A DNA stretch of 64,000 nt from Phycisphaerales bacterium UBA854 (GTDB taxonomy: Bacteria; Planctomycetota; Phycisphaerae; Phycisphaerales; SM1A02): assembly GCA_002295885.1 (NCBI GenBank), contig DBGM01000037.1:45468-109467 (forward strand). Reading direction: 5' to 3'. Each line of letters starts with the position of its first letter. Positions within the stretch are counted from its first letter, which is position 1. Positions 44,596 to 53,226 of the stretch are shown here, piece after piece. The notes beneath the pieces were generated by a model, which had not been told where the DNA came from, searched no databases, and worked only from the letters and a program-made list of their open reading frames with translations. Both the position numbers and the translations under genes were made by a program.

Positions 44596-46649
44596 ACGCA
44601 CTGCGCCGACTGCACCGGGTTTTGACTGCGCTCCAGAGCCGGCTCTGGGTCAAGGTGCTGTGCTCCATCCTGGCGATCGCAGGCGTCTCGGCGTACTTCG
44701 TTCCGCTGTTGACCACCAGCTACACCTACGACTCCTCGGCGCGGGGTATCGTCAACTCCTTCGCGGGACCGGAGGGGGAGCGATTCGCCGACACGCTGCG
44801 GGAGACCGGATCGGTGAAGGTCGACGGAGTGGTGCGGACCATCGATCCCGAACTGCTGCCGACCTTGTTCGACGACGAAGGCAAGCTGGTGGACATCCGG
44901 TTCACGATCGTGATGCTGCTGAGGGACTCCATTCCCGACTGGGCGCCCGTGTGGCTGCTCCAGCAGCCGACCACCACGTGGATCTTCTACAGCACCTGTG
45001 CCGCCTGGTTGCTGCTGATCATCTGGATGTCGCTGCTGTACCCTTTCCTGCTGACCTGTCTCGGAACGAGTGCCGCGGTGCTTGTCGCCTGGTGGCTGGG
45101 AAGTCGCAATCTGATGTTCGGAGTGGGGGGGTTCGGCCTGCTCCTGTTCAGCTTCGTGCTGCTGGTGCGGCTCGTCTCCATCCTCATCAGCTCCCCGCGT
45201 CAGGTGCTTGCCATTGCGCATACCGTTATCAAGGAGGCTTCGCGCAGCCGGATCTCGCTGATCTTCATCGTGGCCCTGCTTGCCCTGCTGCCGTTGCTGC
45301 CGTTCTGGCTGGACCCCGACTCGCCGCTGCGTCACCGCGTGCAGACCTTCATCAGCCGGAGCGTGGGCATGACGTTCGTGTTCTGCGCCTGCATGACCAT
45401 CGTCCTCGGCTGCGCCTCGGTCGCCTTCGAGATCCGCGACCGGCAGATCTGGCAGATCATGTGCAAGCCGGTCGGGAAGTTCCGCTACATCCTCGGCAAG
45501 TGGCTGGGCATCCTGCTGCTCAACGCCGTCATCATCTTCATCTCCGGCATCTCGACCTTCATGTACATCCAGTACCTCCGAACCACGGATGTCGCGGAGG
45601 GGATGCAGGGCGATCTGGACCGTCTCGCGGTCAGCGAGGAGGTCCTCACCGCTCGGAAGACGGATCTTCCCACGTACCCTCCGATTCCGGAGGAACTGCT
45701 TCAGCAGTACATCCAGGATGCCTTCGAGAACGACCCGATGCGGGACGGCGACGAGGAGATCCCCGCGTACCTCGAGCGTCGACTCCGCCGGCAGTTCGAG
45801 CGTGACCTCGACTTCACCCGCCGGATGATCCCGCCGGGACGCGAAGGGGAGCCGGGTCTGCGGACGTTCGAGTTCACCGGCCTCACGGAGACGGTCGGCA
45901 CGGTGTCGCCGCTGACGCTCCGCTACCGCTTCCTCATCGGCGGATCGGAGACCTCCGACGTCTTCACCTGCGGCTTCATGTTCAACGGCGATCCCCAAAC
46001 CATGATGGTGCGGGAGTACGTGCCGACGATGTCGCACTTCGTGACCTTCCCGCCCTCGTTCGTGCGGCCCGACGGTTCCATCGCCGTGACCATCGTGAAC
46101 TTCACCCAGATGCAGTCGTTCGAGGGCCAGGCGCAGATCTACTTCGACGAGGAGGACTTCGAGATCCTCTACAAGGTCGGTGGATTCGAGGCCAACTTCC
46201 TCCGGGCCATGATCGTGATGCTCATCAAGCTCGGATTCCTGGCCGGACTCTCGATCTTCTGTGCGACCTTCCTCAGCTTCCCGGTGGCGTGCCTCTCATC
46301 CTTCACAATCTTCATGGCCGCCACCATGGGGCCGTACCTCGCCTACGCGCTCGAGTTCTACGTTCCGGTCGAGGCCAACCGCGTCGAGTGGGGCAATCTG
46401 GCCCAGGTCATCCAGTGGCTCTTCGAGTCGGGCATCCGCAAGATCGCCCAGGCGTCCGTCTTCATGCTCGAGGCGTTCGGGCAGTATCGACCCACCAATG
46501 ATCTGGTCAACGGGCTCGTGGTTCCCTGGACGACGGTTCTTGGCAGTTTCCTTCGACTTGCGGTGATCTGGTCGGGGCTTTCCCTCGTACTGGGCTATGC
46601 CGTGCTTCGGAACCGACAGTTGGCCATCTACAGCGGAGGTCAGTCCTGA
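44592..46649 (+). CDS. Large ABC-2 type permease with periplasmic domain
   Basis: 685 residues. It has an N-terminal membrane helix (about 20-40), a periplasmic loop (45-125), a set of helices (about 130-345), a roughly 190-residue extracytoplasmic domain (about 350-540) and four more helices. The internal segment VIKEASRSRISLIFIVALLAL resembles the start of ABC-2 permeases. This split layout is larger than ordinary ABC-2 permeases and recalls exporters that work on envelope lipids or proteins. Partner of the upstream ATPase. Confidence 0.85.
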   Translation: MNALRRLHRVLTALQSRLWVKVLCSILAIAGVSAYFVPLLTTSYTYDSSARGIVNSFAGPEGERFADTLRETGSVKVDGVVRTIDPELLPTLFDDEGKLVDIRFTIVMLLRDSIPDWAPVWLLQQPTTTWIFYSTCAAWLLLIIWMSLLYPFLLTCLGTSAAVLVAWWLGSRNLMFGVGGFGLLLFSFVLLVRLVSILISSPRQVLAIAHTVIKEASRSRISLIFIVALLALLPLLPFWLDPDSPLRHRVQTFISRSVGMTFVFCACMTIVLGCASVAFEIRDRQIWQIMCKPVGKFRYILGKWLGILLLNAVIIFISGISTFMYIQYLRTTDVAEGMQGDLDRLAVSEEVLTARKTDLPTYPPIPEELLQQYIQDAFENDPMRDGDEEIPAYLERRLRRQFERDLDFTRRMIPPGREGEPGLRTFEFTGLTETVGTVSPLTLRYRFLIGGSETSDVFTCGFMFNGDPQTMMVREYVPTMSHFVTFPPSFVRPDGSIAVTIVNFTQMQSFEGQAQIYFDEEDFEILYKVGGFEANFLRAMIVMLIKLGFLAGLSIFCATFLSFPVACLSSFTIFMAATMGPYLAYALEFYVPVEANRVEWGNLAQVIQWLFESGIRKIAQASVFMLEAFGQYRPTNDLVNGLVVPWTTVLGSFLRLAVIWSGLSLVLGYAVLRNRQLAIYSGGQS

Positions 46650-46658
46650 GTCTGCATC

Positions 46659-48632
46659 ATGACGCGTGACCGAATCATCCAGCTCTGCTCCCTCGGCGTC
46701 ATGATCGTCGCATTCGTGGCGTCCGGCCTCCTGCTGCCGTCGATCCTGAAGAAGTCGGAGGAGCGGGGGCTGCGGTATACGGACGTCAGCGTCGACGGGG
46801 CCCCGCCCTTCGTGGCGCTGGGCACCGCGATCGGCGCATTCCGGGGGCTGATCGTCGACTACCTCTGGATCAAGGTCAATCTCATGAAGGAGCAGGGCCT
46901 CTACTACGAGGTCATGGCCGATGCGGATCTCATCACCAAGCTGCAGCCGCGTTTCGCTCCGGTGTGGTCGTTCCACGGTCACAACATGGCCTACAACATC
47001 TCGGTCGCGACCAACACGCCCGAGGAACGCTGGGAGTGGGTCAACGCAGGAATCCGGCTGCTCCGCGACGAAGGTCTGAAGATGAATCCGCAGGATCTGC
47101 TTCTGCACAAGGATCTCGCCTTCTGGCACGCCCACAAGCTCGATGGGGTGAGCGACGACGCACATCTCTTCTACAAGCTCGAGTTCGCCAAGATCTGGCA
47201 CAGTCTGCTCGGGGAACCGCCCGCCGAGGAGGACGAGCGGATCGAATGGATCAAGTCCATCGCCGATGCTCCCGCCACCCTGCAGCAGGCGGAGGCCGAG
47301 ACCCCGGGGGTGCTCGAACTGGTGGATCGTCTCCAGAACGACTTCGCGGTCTTCCAGGACGAGGGCGAGCGGTTCCAACTGGACGACCGGTTCCTCGCCA
47401 CCATGTCGTGGTGGCAGGCCATCAACCAGGATTCCTACGTCGCACGCGAACTCGGTGCGGCCGAGGATCTCAGGGCCCGCAACGACCGGCTGTTCCTGGT
47501 TCTCGATGCACTGTGGAACGATCCCGCCTACGAGGATGCATGGGGCACGCTCCTTCGGTACGTCCGTCGGAAGGTGCTCCTCGAGGAGTACAACATGGAT
47601 CCCCAGCGCATGTACGAGTACACGCGTGATCTGGGGCCCATCGACTGGCGGCATCCCCAGGCGCACGCCCTCTACTGGGCCCGCAAGGGAACGCAGGAGG
47701 CCGAGTCGCGGATGAATCCCGACGACGTCTACCACCTGATCAACAACGACCGTCTGCAGATCCAGGCGCTTCAGGGGCTGGCCAGGAACGGACGGATCCA
47801 CTTCGACATCTTCGAGCAGTCGATTCCGGGAAGGTTTCCCGAGCCCCGCTTCATCGACACCATCGACGGAATGTTCGAGGATCTGTACACCAAGTACTTC
47901 GATGCCCGCGGCGCCGGTGGCGAGACGTTCATCATCTTCATCAAGAACTTCCTGAGCTCCTCGATCCGGGAGCTCTACCGACAGGGCGAGATCGAACGGG
48001 CTCAGGAGCTGATGGACCGGCTGGATGCACTGTTCGGACGGGGTGGCTTTCCGCCCAACAATCAGTACGCCATGCCCCTGGACATCTTCGTGGCCAACGA
48101 GACCCGGGGTGAATACGACCGGCAGCCCCACCTTGCGACCAGCGACGTCGCGGCGTCCCTCCGCTACGGATTCCGGGTCGGAGTCGGCCAGAACCGGCCC
48201 GAGGTGTACAAGGAGGCGGTGAAGTTCGCCCGCGAGGTCACCGACTACTACCGCAACCACAAGTTCATCGACTACTCGACCAAGCTGGGATCCGACCGGA
48301 TGCGAGACATCCTCGGGGAACTGGACTTCAGCGCCGAGATCGCATTCCTGCAGCTGATGATGGATCCGACGATTCCGATGGAGGAGCGGATGACCATCTG
48401 GGCCCAGGTCGACGAGCTGGAGCCGCAGGTCCGGCTGCGGACCTACGACCGCCTCGAGGCGGAGTTGAAGCGGCAGCTGGGCATCCATCCCCTCGGTCGA
48501 TCGATCACCATGGCCGAAGGGTTCCCCGAGCCTCCGGGGCTCGATGCCTTCCGGCAGCAGATGGCGCGCGAACGTGCTCTGGAGGCGCAGGAGGCCGAGC
48601 AGGCCCGCCCGGAGGATGTGGAACGGCGCTGA
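46659..48632 (+). CDS. Membrane-anchored helical-repeat protein of the SPFH/ABC operon
   Basis: 657 residues: an N-terminal membrane helix (about 9-29), then an all-helical, Trp/Tyr-rich extracytoplasmic body with TPR-like spacing (for example FAPVWSFHGHNMAYNI and DWRHPQAHALYWARK) and a charged C-terminal coil. I do not recognise the family. It lies 9 bp after the permease gene and closes the operon, so it is probably a periplasmic accessory of the exporter. Its stop is 4 bp from the convergent FAH gene. Confidence 0.78.
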   Translation: MTRDRIIQLCSLGVMIVAFVASGLLLPSILKKSEERGLRYTDVSVDGAPPFVALGTAIGAFRGLIVDYLWIKVNLMKEQGLYYEVMADADLITKLQPRFAPVWSFHGHNMAYNISVATNTPEERWEWVNAGIRLLRDEGLKMNPQDLLLHKDLAFWHAHKLDGVSDDAHLFYKLEFAKIWHSLLGEPPAEEDERIEWIKSIADAPATLQQAEAETPGVLELVDRLQNDFAVFQDEGERFQLDDRFLATMSWWQAINQDSYVARELGAAEDLRARNDRLFLVLDALWNDPAYEDAWGTLLRYVRRKVLLEEYNMDPQRMYEYTRDLGPIDWRHPQAHALYWARKGTQEAESRMNPDDVYHLINNDRLQIQALQGLARNGRIHFDIFEQSIPGRFPEPRFIDTIDGMFEDLYTKYFDARGAGGETFIIFIKNFLSSSIRELYRQGEIERAQELMDRLDALFGRGGFPPNNQYAMPLDIFVANETRGEYDRQPHLATSDVAASLRYGFRVGVGQNRPEVYKEAVKFAREVTDYYRNHKFIDYSTKLGSDRMRDILGELDFSAEIAFLQLMMDPTIPMEERMTIWAQVDELEPQVRLRTYDRLEAELKRQLGIHPLGRSITMAEGFPEPPGLDAFRQQMARERALEAQEAEQARPEDVERR

Positions 48633-48636
48633 CTCG

Positions 48637-49293
48637 TCAGTCGCCCTGTCGCACCCGGTTTCGCAATCGGCCGACTCCCTCGATCTCGATCTCGCACTCG
48701 TCGCCTTCGGTCAGCCAGACCGCCGGGTCGCGACGTGAGCCCACCCCCGACGGAGTCCCCGTCAGGAGCACGGTACCGCGGAGCAGGGTGGTGCCGCGCG
48801 AGAGCTCGGCCAGCAGCATCGCGACGGGGAAGATCATCTCCGCCGTCGATGCCTCCTGCATGATCTTCCCGTTGAGCCTGGAGACCAGGTGCAGTGACTG
48901 GGGGTCGCCGACGTCGCGGCCGGGAACGAACGTGCCCAGGGGGCAGAACGTGTCGAAGCTCTTGCCGCGGTTCCATTGCCCGTTGGAGCCTTCACGCTGC
49001 CACCACCGGGCGGAGACGTCGTTGGCGGGGGCGTACGACACGGAGTCGAGCACTTCCGACTCGTCGGCATCACGGAGGTCCCGTCCCAGCAGCACGGCCA
49101 GTTCGCCTTCGAAGTCGACCTGTGGACCGTGTTCATTGCAGATCGCGGGCAGGACGATCTCGTCGCCGTCACCGACGACGCAGGCGGGGTTCTTGAAGAA
49201 GATCGTCGGGCGCTCCCGGGGGACGTCGCCCATCTCCCTCGCGTGGGCGTCGTAGTTGCGGCCTACGCACCAGATGGCGGGGGGAAGCTTCAT
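48637..49293 (-). CDS. Fumarylacetoacetate hydrolase family protein
   Basis: 218 residues with the FAH fold motifs FFKNPACVVGDGDEIVLP, VDFEGELAVLLGRD (metal ligand Glu), NDVSAR, GKSFDTFCPLGTFVP and LLTGTPSGVG. Members cleave carbon-carbon bonds in keto acids or act as isomerase or oxaloacetate decarboxylase; the substrate here cannot be told. ATG 49293 overlaps the yidD stop as ATGA and has GGAG nearby. Confidence 0.92.
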   Translation of the reverse strand: MKLPPAIWCVGRNYDAHAREMGDVPRERPTIFFKNPACVVGDGDEIVLPAICNEHGPQVDFEGELAVLLGRDLRDADESEVLDSVSYAPANDVSARWWQREGSNGQWNRGKSFDTFCPLGTFVPGRDVGDPQSLHLVSRLNGKIMQEASTAEMIFPVAMLLAELSRGTTLLRGTVLLTGTPSGVGSRRDPAVWLTEGDECEIEIEGVGRLRNRVRQGD

Positions 49294-49586
49294 CGATCGG
49301 CTCCGCCTGGTTCGTTCCGGTCCGGGACGGGATCCCAGCCGCCGGACCCGAAGGGATGGCATTTGGCCAGGCGTCGCATCGTCAGCCATGATCCCCGCAG
49401 CGCACCGTGGCGTTGAATCGCCTCGACCCCGTAGTGGGAGCAGGTGGGATGGAATCGGCAGTGCTTGCCGAAGATCGGGCTGCCCACGGCCTGGTACACC
49501 CTGATCGCTCCGACAAGGAATCTGGCCGCGAGTCCCGGAGGGGGGGCGGAAATCAGCGGTTCGGGTTGGGAGTGTTCGCTGTCCAT
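49290..49586 (-). CDS. yidD: Membrane protein insertion efficiency factor YidD
   Basis: 98 residues with the family signature: IRVYQAVGSPIFGKHCRFHPTCS is present as successive short motifs (YQ..GSPIFG, CRFHPTCSHY) and later MRRLAKCHPF and GGWDPVP. YidD is a small amphipathic protein that helps YidC-dependent insertion. It overlaps rnpA by 34 bp, the usual rnpA-yidD pairing, but rpmH and yidC, normally next to them, are absent here. Confidence 0.95.
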   Translation of the reverse strand: MDSEHSQPEPLISAPPPGLAARFLVGAIRVYQAVGSPIFGKHCRFHPTCSHYGVEAIQRHGALRGSWLTMRRLAKCHPFGSGGWDPVPDRNEPGGADR

Positions 49587-49945
49587 CGTGTGTGCAGTGC
49601 CTCGGCGGCGTCTTGCAGGGCCCGGTCGTATTGGTCCTGTGTCATCGGATCGTGGGGTCGAACCGTCACGACCAGATCATACCCGGCGGGTAGTTCGTGC
49701 TGCAGCCGCCGGAAGGCATCGCGCAGTCGACGCTTGACCCGATTCCGGGTCACCGCGTTGCCCACCTTCCTGGAGACGGACAGCCCCAGACGGGTGGTGT
49801 CCCCGGAACCGAGGGCGTGCACCAGCAGGGGGCCGCGTCGGACCGAATGCCCGTGGTCGTACACCGCGACGAACTCCGACGGACGGAGGATCCGACGGGA
49901 TCGTGGAAACCGGAATTGGAGGGACTCCTGCATGGGGCGATTCAT
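49553..49945 (-). CDS. rnpA: Ribonuclease P protein component
   Basis: Protein subunit that binds the catalytic RNase P RNA and matures tRNA 5' ends. 130 residues with LRPSEFVAVYDHGHSVR, GLSVSRKVGNAVTRNRVKRRLRDAFR (the RNR box split over this stretch) and YDLVVTVRP. ATG 49945 overlaps the ClC stop as ATGA; ATG 49933 is an alternative start. Located without rpmH upstream. Confidence 0.95.
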   Translation of the reverse strand: MNRPMQESLQFRFPRSRRILRPSEFVAVYDHGHSVRRGPLLVHALGSGDTTRLGLSVSRKVGNAVTRNRVKRRLRDAFRRLQHELPAGYDLVVTVRPHDPMTQDQYDRALQDAAEALHTRWTANTPNPNR

Positions 49946-51747
49946 TCCCGATCCAGTTCGGCCTGGTAGGCCTGCATCAGCCGATTGCGGGTGATCACCC
50001 CGATGGGATGGTCCACGTCGCGGGCATCGAACACGGGGAGTGACTCGACATCGTTGTGGGAGAACTTCTCGATGACGAGGTCCAGCGTGTCGTCCGAGGT
50101 GATGGTGGGCAGGTTGCTTCGTTCCAGTTCATGCACCTGAAGCAGCGGTATGGCTTCGCGATGGATCAGAGCCGACTTCAGATCGTCCGACGTGACCATC
50201 CCGGCGTAGTTGCCGTGTTGATCGACCACGATGATGTCGCTGGTGCTGTGCTTCTCGCTGAGATCGAGCAGGATCTGGGCGGAGTCATCCTCGGCCACCA
50301 CCACCGGTTCCCGCAGGGAGACGTCGCTGACCGTGAGTCGCCGGAGGATCGTAAGGTCGCTCATGACACCCACCCGGATCCCCATGTCCCGGAGTCGCGA
50401 GGTGTAGATGCTGTTGCGGTTCATCGCACGTGCGACCACTGTGCTGATCACCGCAGCGAACATCAGCGGCAGGATGACCTGGTAGCTCTGCGTGAGTTCG
50501 TAGACGATCAGGATCGCGGTCAGGGGCGCGTGGGTCGTCCCCGCCAGCACCGCGGCCATGCCCACGAGGGCGAGATGGGCCGGGGAACCGCTGGGCAGCC
50601 AGCCGACCGATTCCAGGAGCATTCCGAGCAGTCCACCCAGGGCGGCTCCGATGACCAGGGAGGGGGCGAACATGCCTCCGGCGCCGCCGGAGCCGATGGT
50701 GAGGCTGGTGCCGAGGATCTTGAGCAGCAGCAGCAGTCCCACGAGCAGGGCGAGGGCTCCCAGCGTTCCGTCCGGTTCGTCGGGCAGGTAGGTGGCGGGG
50801 TCCAGCAGGTTGGTGATGACGGGGTACCCGTTGCCGTAGAACGACGGCACGTCGGCCAGCCCCGTCATCATGATCGAGATCAGACCCATGAGGCCCAGAA
50901 GCAGGCCTCCGACGGCCGGCTTGAGCATCTCCGGAATGGCCAGTCGTCCGAAACGTTCGCTGGCGAACCGCAGGGAGCGGATGAACGTCACCGCGATCAC
51001 GGCGCTGAGAAGTCCCAGGACGAGATAGATCGGAATCTGTCCGATGCCGAACGACTCGTCGGATCCGATGAAGCCGGCGCCGACATCGAAGATTGCACTG
51101 TCGTGCAGCACGCCCCGGGTGGTGGCCGAGGCGACCACCGCGGCGATGACGATCGGGGTGAAGGTCTTCAGCGAAAAGTCCCGCAGCAGGATCTCCATCA
51201 CGAAGAAGATTCCGGCGATCGGTGCGTTGAACACCGCGGCGATGCCGGCGGCCGAGCCGCAGCCCAGCAGCGTCGCGGTGTTCTGGGTGCGAGTTCCCAG
51301 CAGACGTGCAATGTTTGAGCCGATGACCCCGCCGATGTTCACGATCGGACCTTCGGCCCCGGCCGACCCGCCGCTCGCAATGGTGGCGGTGCTGCAGAGC
51401 CATTTCTGCAGGCCGACCCGTCCCTGGATGCGTGATCGCTGACGCAGGACCGCGTACATGAGGGTGGTGACCCCCGGCCCGACGTCGCGGGCCCGGATCA
51501 TCCAACGAAGGATCCCGACGACCAGGCCGCCGATGGCCGGGCATAGGAGCACGAGCCAGGGCAGTAGTGGATGCCCCTTCATGTGTTCGCCCCAGCCCTC
51601 GACCGCCCGGAGAGGGGCAAGGAAGGCGGTGGCGACCACGGCCATGACCAGTCCGATGGCTGCAGCGACGAGGTAGAGATACCAGTCCCGTTCAAAGCCG
51701 AGTCGAAGGCTTGTTTTTCTCAGGGCTCTCGTGAGTGTCGGACGCAT
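49942..51747 (-). CDS. ClC-family chloride channel/antiporter with CBS domains
   Basis: 601 residues: about 18 hydrophobic segments with the three ClC signature regions, including GSAGAEGP with the gating Glu, and GSGGAGGMFAPSL, then two C-terminal CBS domains (about 460-600) that bind nucleotides in relatives. Gating Glu is retained, compatible with either a channel or H+/Cl- exchange. ATG 51747 is chosen by homology; the ribosome site is weak. It is the first gene of the ClC-rnpA-yidD-FAH overlapping unit. Confidence 0.93.
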   Translation of the reverse strand: MRPTLTRALRKTSLRLGFERDWYLYLVAAAIGLVMAVVATAFLAPLRAVEGWGEHMKGHPLLPWLVLLCPAIGGLVVGILRWMIRARDVGPGVTTLMYAVLRQRSRIQGRVGLQKWLCSTATIASGGSAGAEGPIVNIGGVIGSNIARLLGTRTQNTATLLGCGSAAGIAAVFNAPIAGIFFVMEILLRDFSLKTFTPIVIAAVVASATTRGVLHDSAIFDVGAGFIGSDESFGIGQIPIYLVLGLLSAVIAVTFIRSLRFASERFGRLAIPEMLKPAVGGLLLGLMGLISIMMTGLADVPSFYGNGYPVITNLLDPATYLPDEPDGTLGALALLVGLLLLLKILGTSLTIGSGGAGGMFAPSLVIGAALGGLLGMLLESVGWLPSGSPAHLALVGMAAVLAGTTHAPLTAILIVYELTQSYQVILPLMFAAVISTVVARAMNRNSIYTSRLRDMGIRVGVMSDLTILRRLTVSDVSLREPVVVAEDDSAQILLDLSEKHSTSDIIVVDQHGNYAGMVTSDDLKSALIHREAIPLLQVHELERSNLPTITSDDTLDLVIEKFSHNDVESLPVFDARDVDHPIGVITRNRLMQAYQAELDRE

Positions 51748-51811
51748 GTCCAGGGCCCCCCGGGGCTGGGGAAGGGTGCAGCGGAGCATTGTACATCGGT
51801 CCATCGTGGGA

Positions 51812-51841
51812 TTCGACGTGAGGCCCCTGATCCGCTAGAAT
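51812..51841 (+). promoter_or_regulatory. Promoter of the rpoZ-coaC unit
   Basis: TTCGAC (51812-51817), an 18-base spacer and TAGAAT (51836-51841, as GCTAGAAT) lie 63 bases before ATG 51904. Confidence 0.55.
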
Positions 51842-51903
51842 GCAGGGCTTAGCGGCGTATGGCCCCGGTGGGGCCGGCAGCCGTGTTCCGAGGAGAACGT
51901 CCG

Positions 51904-52143
51904 ATGATCGAAGCCCTTCGAAGCGATGAAATCGTCCACAAGCTGGGCGGCCGATTCAAGCTCTGTGCCCTCATCCAGCGTCGGATGAAGGAACTGGTCG
52001 TCGATGGTGCCCGTCCGCTCATCGAGCGTGATGGTCGCACCGATCTCGAGCTTGTGATCGAGGAGATCCTTCAGGACAAGATCGCCCCGACCTGGGAGCC
52101 CGAGGAGACCGTCGAGGACGGCCTCGACGAATCGGTGCTCTGA
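51904..52143 (+). CDS. rpoZ: RNA polymerase omega subunit (RpoZ-like)
   Basis: 79 residues with the omega core LGGRFKLCALIQRRMKELV and an acidic C-terminus. Omega helps assemble beta' and, in some bacteria, binds ppGpp. GAGGAGA sits 7 bases before ATG. The next gene is coaC, the usual rpoZ-coaBC neighbourhood, which supports the call. The sequence is rather diverged, so identity rests partly on context. Confidence 0.8.
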   Translation: MIEALRSDEIVHKLGGRFKLCALIQRRMKELVVDGARPLIERDGRTDLELVIEEILQDKIAPTWEPEETVEDGLDESVL

Positions 52144-52154
52144 CCGCTCTCGCC

Positions 52155-52745
52155 GTGACGACGCACGCCACAGGGAACGAAGCTCCAGTGATCCTGATCG
52201 GGATCACCGGCGGTGTTGCCGCATACAAGATGGCCTCGCTGGTGAGCGATCTGGTCCAGTCCGGCCGGAATGTCGTGGTCGCGATGACCGAGGCCGCCAC
52301 CCGGTTCGTGGGGCCGTTGACCTTCCAGAGTCTGACCGGTCGGGAGGTCGTCCTGTGCCCCTGGACCGCCACCGAGGGACTCGAGTCGCCGCACATTCAT
52401 CTCGCGCGGATCGCCTCGCTGATGCTGGTCGCTCCCTGTTCCATGGACATGCTGGGGCAGCTTGCCGGCGGCCGCTGCGACAATGCCGTGAGCCTTCTGG
52501 CTGCTTCCATCGACCGGGAACGCACGCCGGTGCTCCTCGCCCCCTCCATGAACGAGACGATGCTGGATCAGCCCGCGACCCGGCGCAATCTCGCCCAGCT
52601 GCGGGAGGACGGCTTCGGAATCATCGAGCCCGCTCCCGGATGGCAGGCGTGCCGGACTGAAGGACGCGGTCGGCTGCCCGAACCGGAGGAGCTTCGGTCC
52701 GCCATCGACGCCGCCCTGGAACGAGCCGTCTCCGTACCTTCCTGA
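52155..52745 (+). CDS. coaC: Phosphopantothenoylcysteine decarboxylase (CoaC domain only)
   Basis: Flavoprotein step of coenzyme A synthesis. 196 residues with GITGGVAAYK, the catalytic His in HIHLARIA, PSMNETM and the Cys-containing clamp WQACRTEGRGRLPEP. Most bacteria fuse this to CoaB (the synthetase); here the protein ends after the decarboxylase domain and no CoaB domain follows. GTG 52155 is the best start; it has no strong ribosome site but follows rpoZ by 11 bp. Confidence 0.92.
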   Translation: MTTHATGNEAPVILIGITGGVAAYKMASLVSDLVQSGRNVVVAMTEAATRFVGPLTFQSLTGREVVLCPWTATEGLESPHIHLARIASLMLVAPCSMDMLGQLAGGRCDNAVSLLAASIDRERTPVLLAPSMNETMLDQPATRRNLAQLREDGFGIIEPAPGWQACRTEGRGRLPEPEELRSAIDAALERAVSVPS

Positions 52746-52758
52746 GGAGCCAGTGTCG

Positions 52759-53166
52759 ATGGCCGAATGGACCACGATCGTGGAATTCACCGTGTCGCTT
52801 CCCGATACCCCCGGGCAATTGGCGTCCTTTGCCGCCCGGCTGCGCAAGGGGGACATCCAGCTGAAGATGCTGGAAGTCCGGTCCCTGGACATGCCGCATT
52901 CGCGGTTGACGTGCATTCCCGAGAATGCCGAGGAGCTGAGGATGTTCCTGCGATCGACGGATCTGGAGTTCGTCGAGCGCGAGGCCGCGCTGCTCATCGA
53001 GGATGCCGGGCAGGGGTCGTTCACCAGGACGCTCGAGGAGATCGCGGCGGCGGGAATCAACCTGCAGACGCTTCGTGGAGTGCGACTCGACGACGGGGTG
53101 GGCTACATCGTCCGCCCGCACGAAAGCGACCGCGACGAGTTCAACCGGTTCATCGGCAAGGCCTGA
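52759..53166 (+). CDS. ACT-domain protein
   Basis: 135 residues with two ACT-like halves: FTVSLPDTPGQLASFAARL at the start and a second near SFTRTLEEIAAAGINLQTLRG. ACT domains bind amino acids or similar ligands and regulate enzymes; no enzyme domain is attached. ATG 52759 is favoured because GAGGAG lies 9 bases upstream; GTG 52753 would be too close to that site. Likely third gene of the rpoZ-coaC unit (13 bp gap). Confidence 0.85.
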   Translation: MAEWTTIVEFTVSLPDTPGQLASFAARLRKGDIQLKMLEVRSLDMPHSRLTCIPENAEELRMFLRSTDLEFVEREAALLIEDAGQGSFTRTLEEIAAAGINLQTLRGVRLDDGVGYIVRPHESDRDEFNRFIGKA

Positions 53167-53203
53167 AAAGACGCGGGGCCCGAACATTCGTCCGGACCCC
53201 GCG
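53166..53203 (-). terminator. Terminator after rpoD
   Basis: CGCGGGG (53172-53178) pairs with CCCCGCG (53197-53203), with CCG/CGG continuing inside. On the minus strand TCTTTTC follows. It lies 24 bases after the rpoD stop and may also stop the ACT transcript. Confidence 0.8.
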
Positions 53204-53226
53204 CGGTTGGGTGCGTAGTGGTTCGA

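Noticed and set aside
41330..48488. Several minus-strand frames of 570-730 codons opposite the SPFH/ABC operon
   Set aside because: They have shadow composition, and the plus-strand genes have family motifs and overlapping starts.
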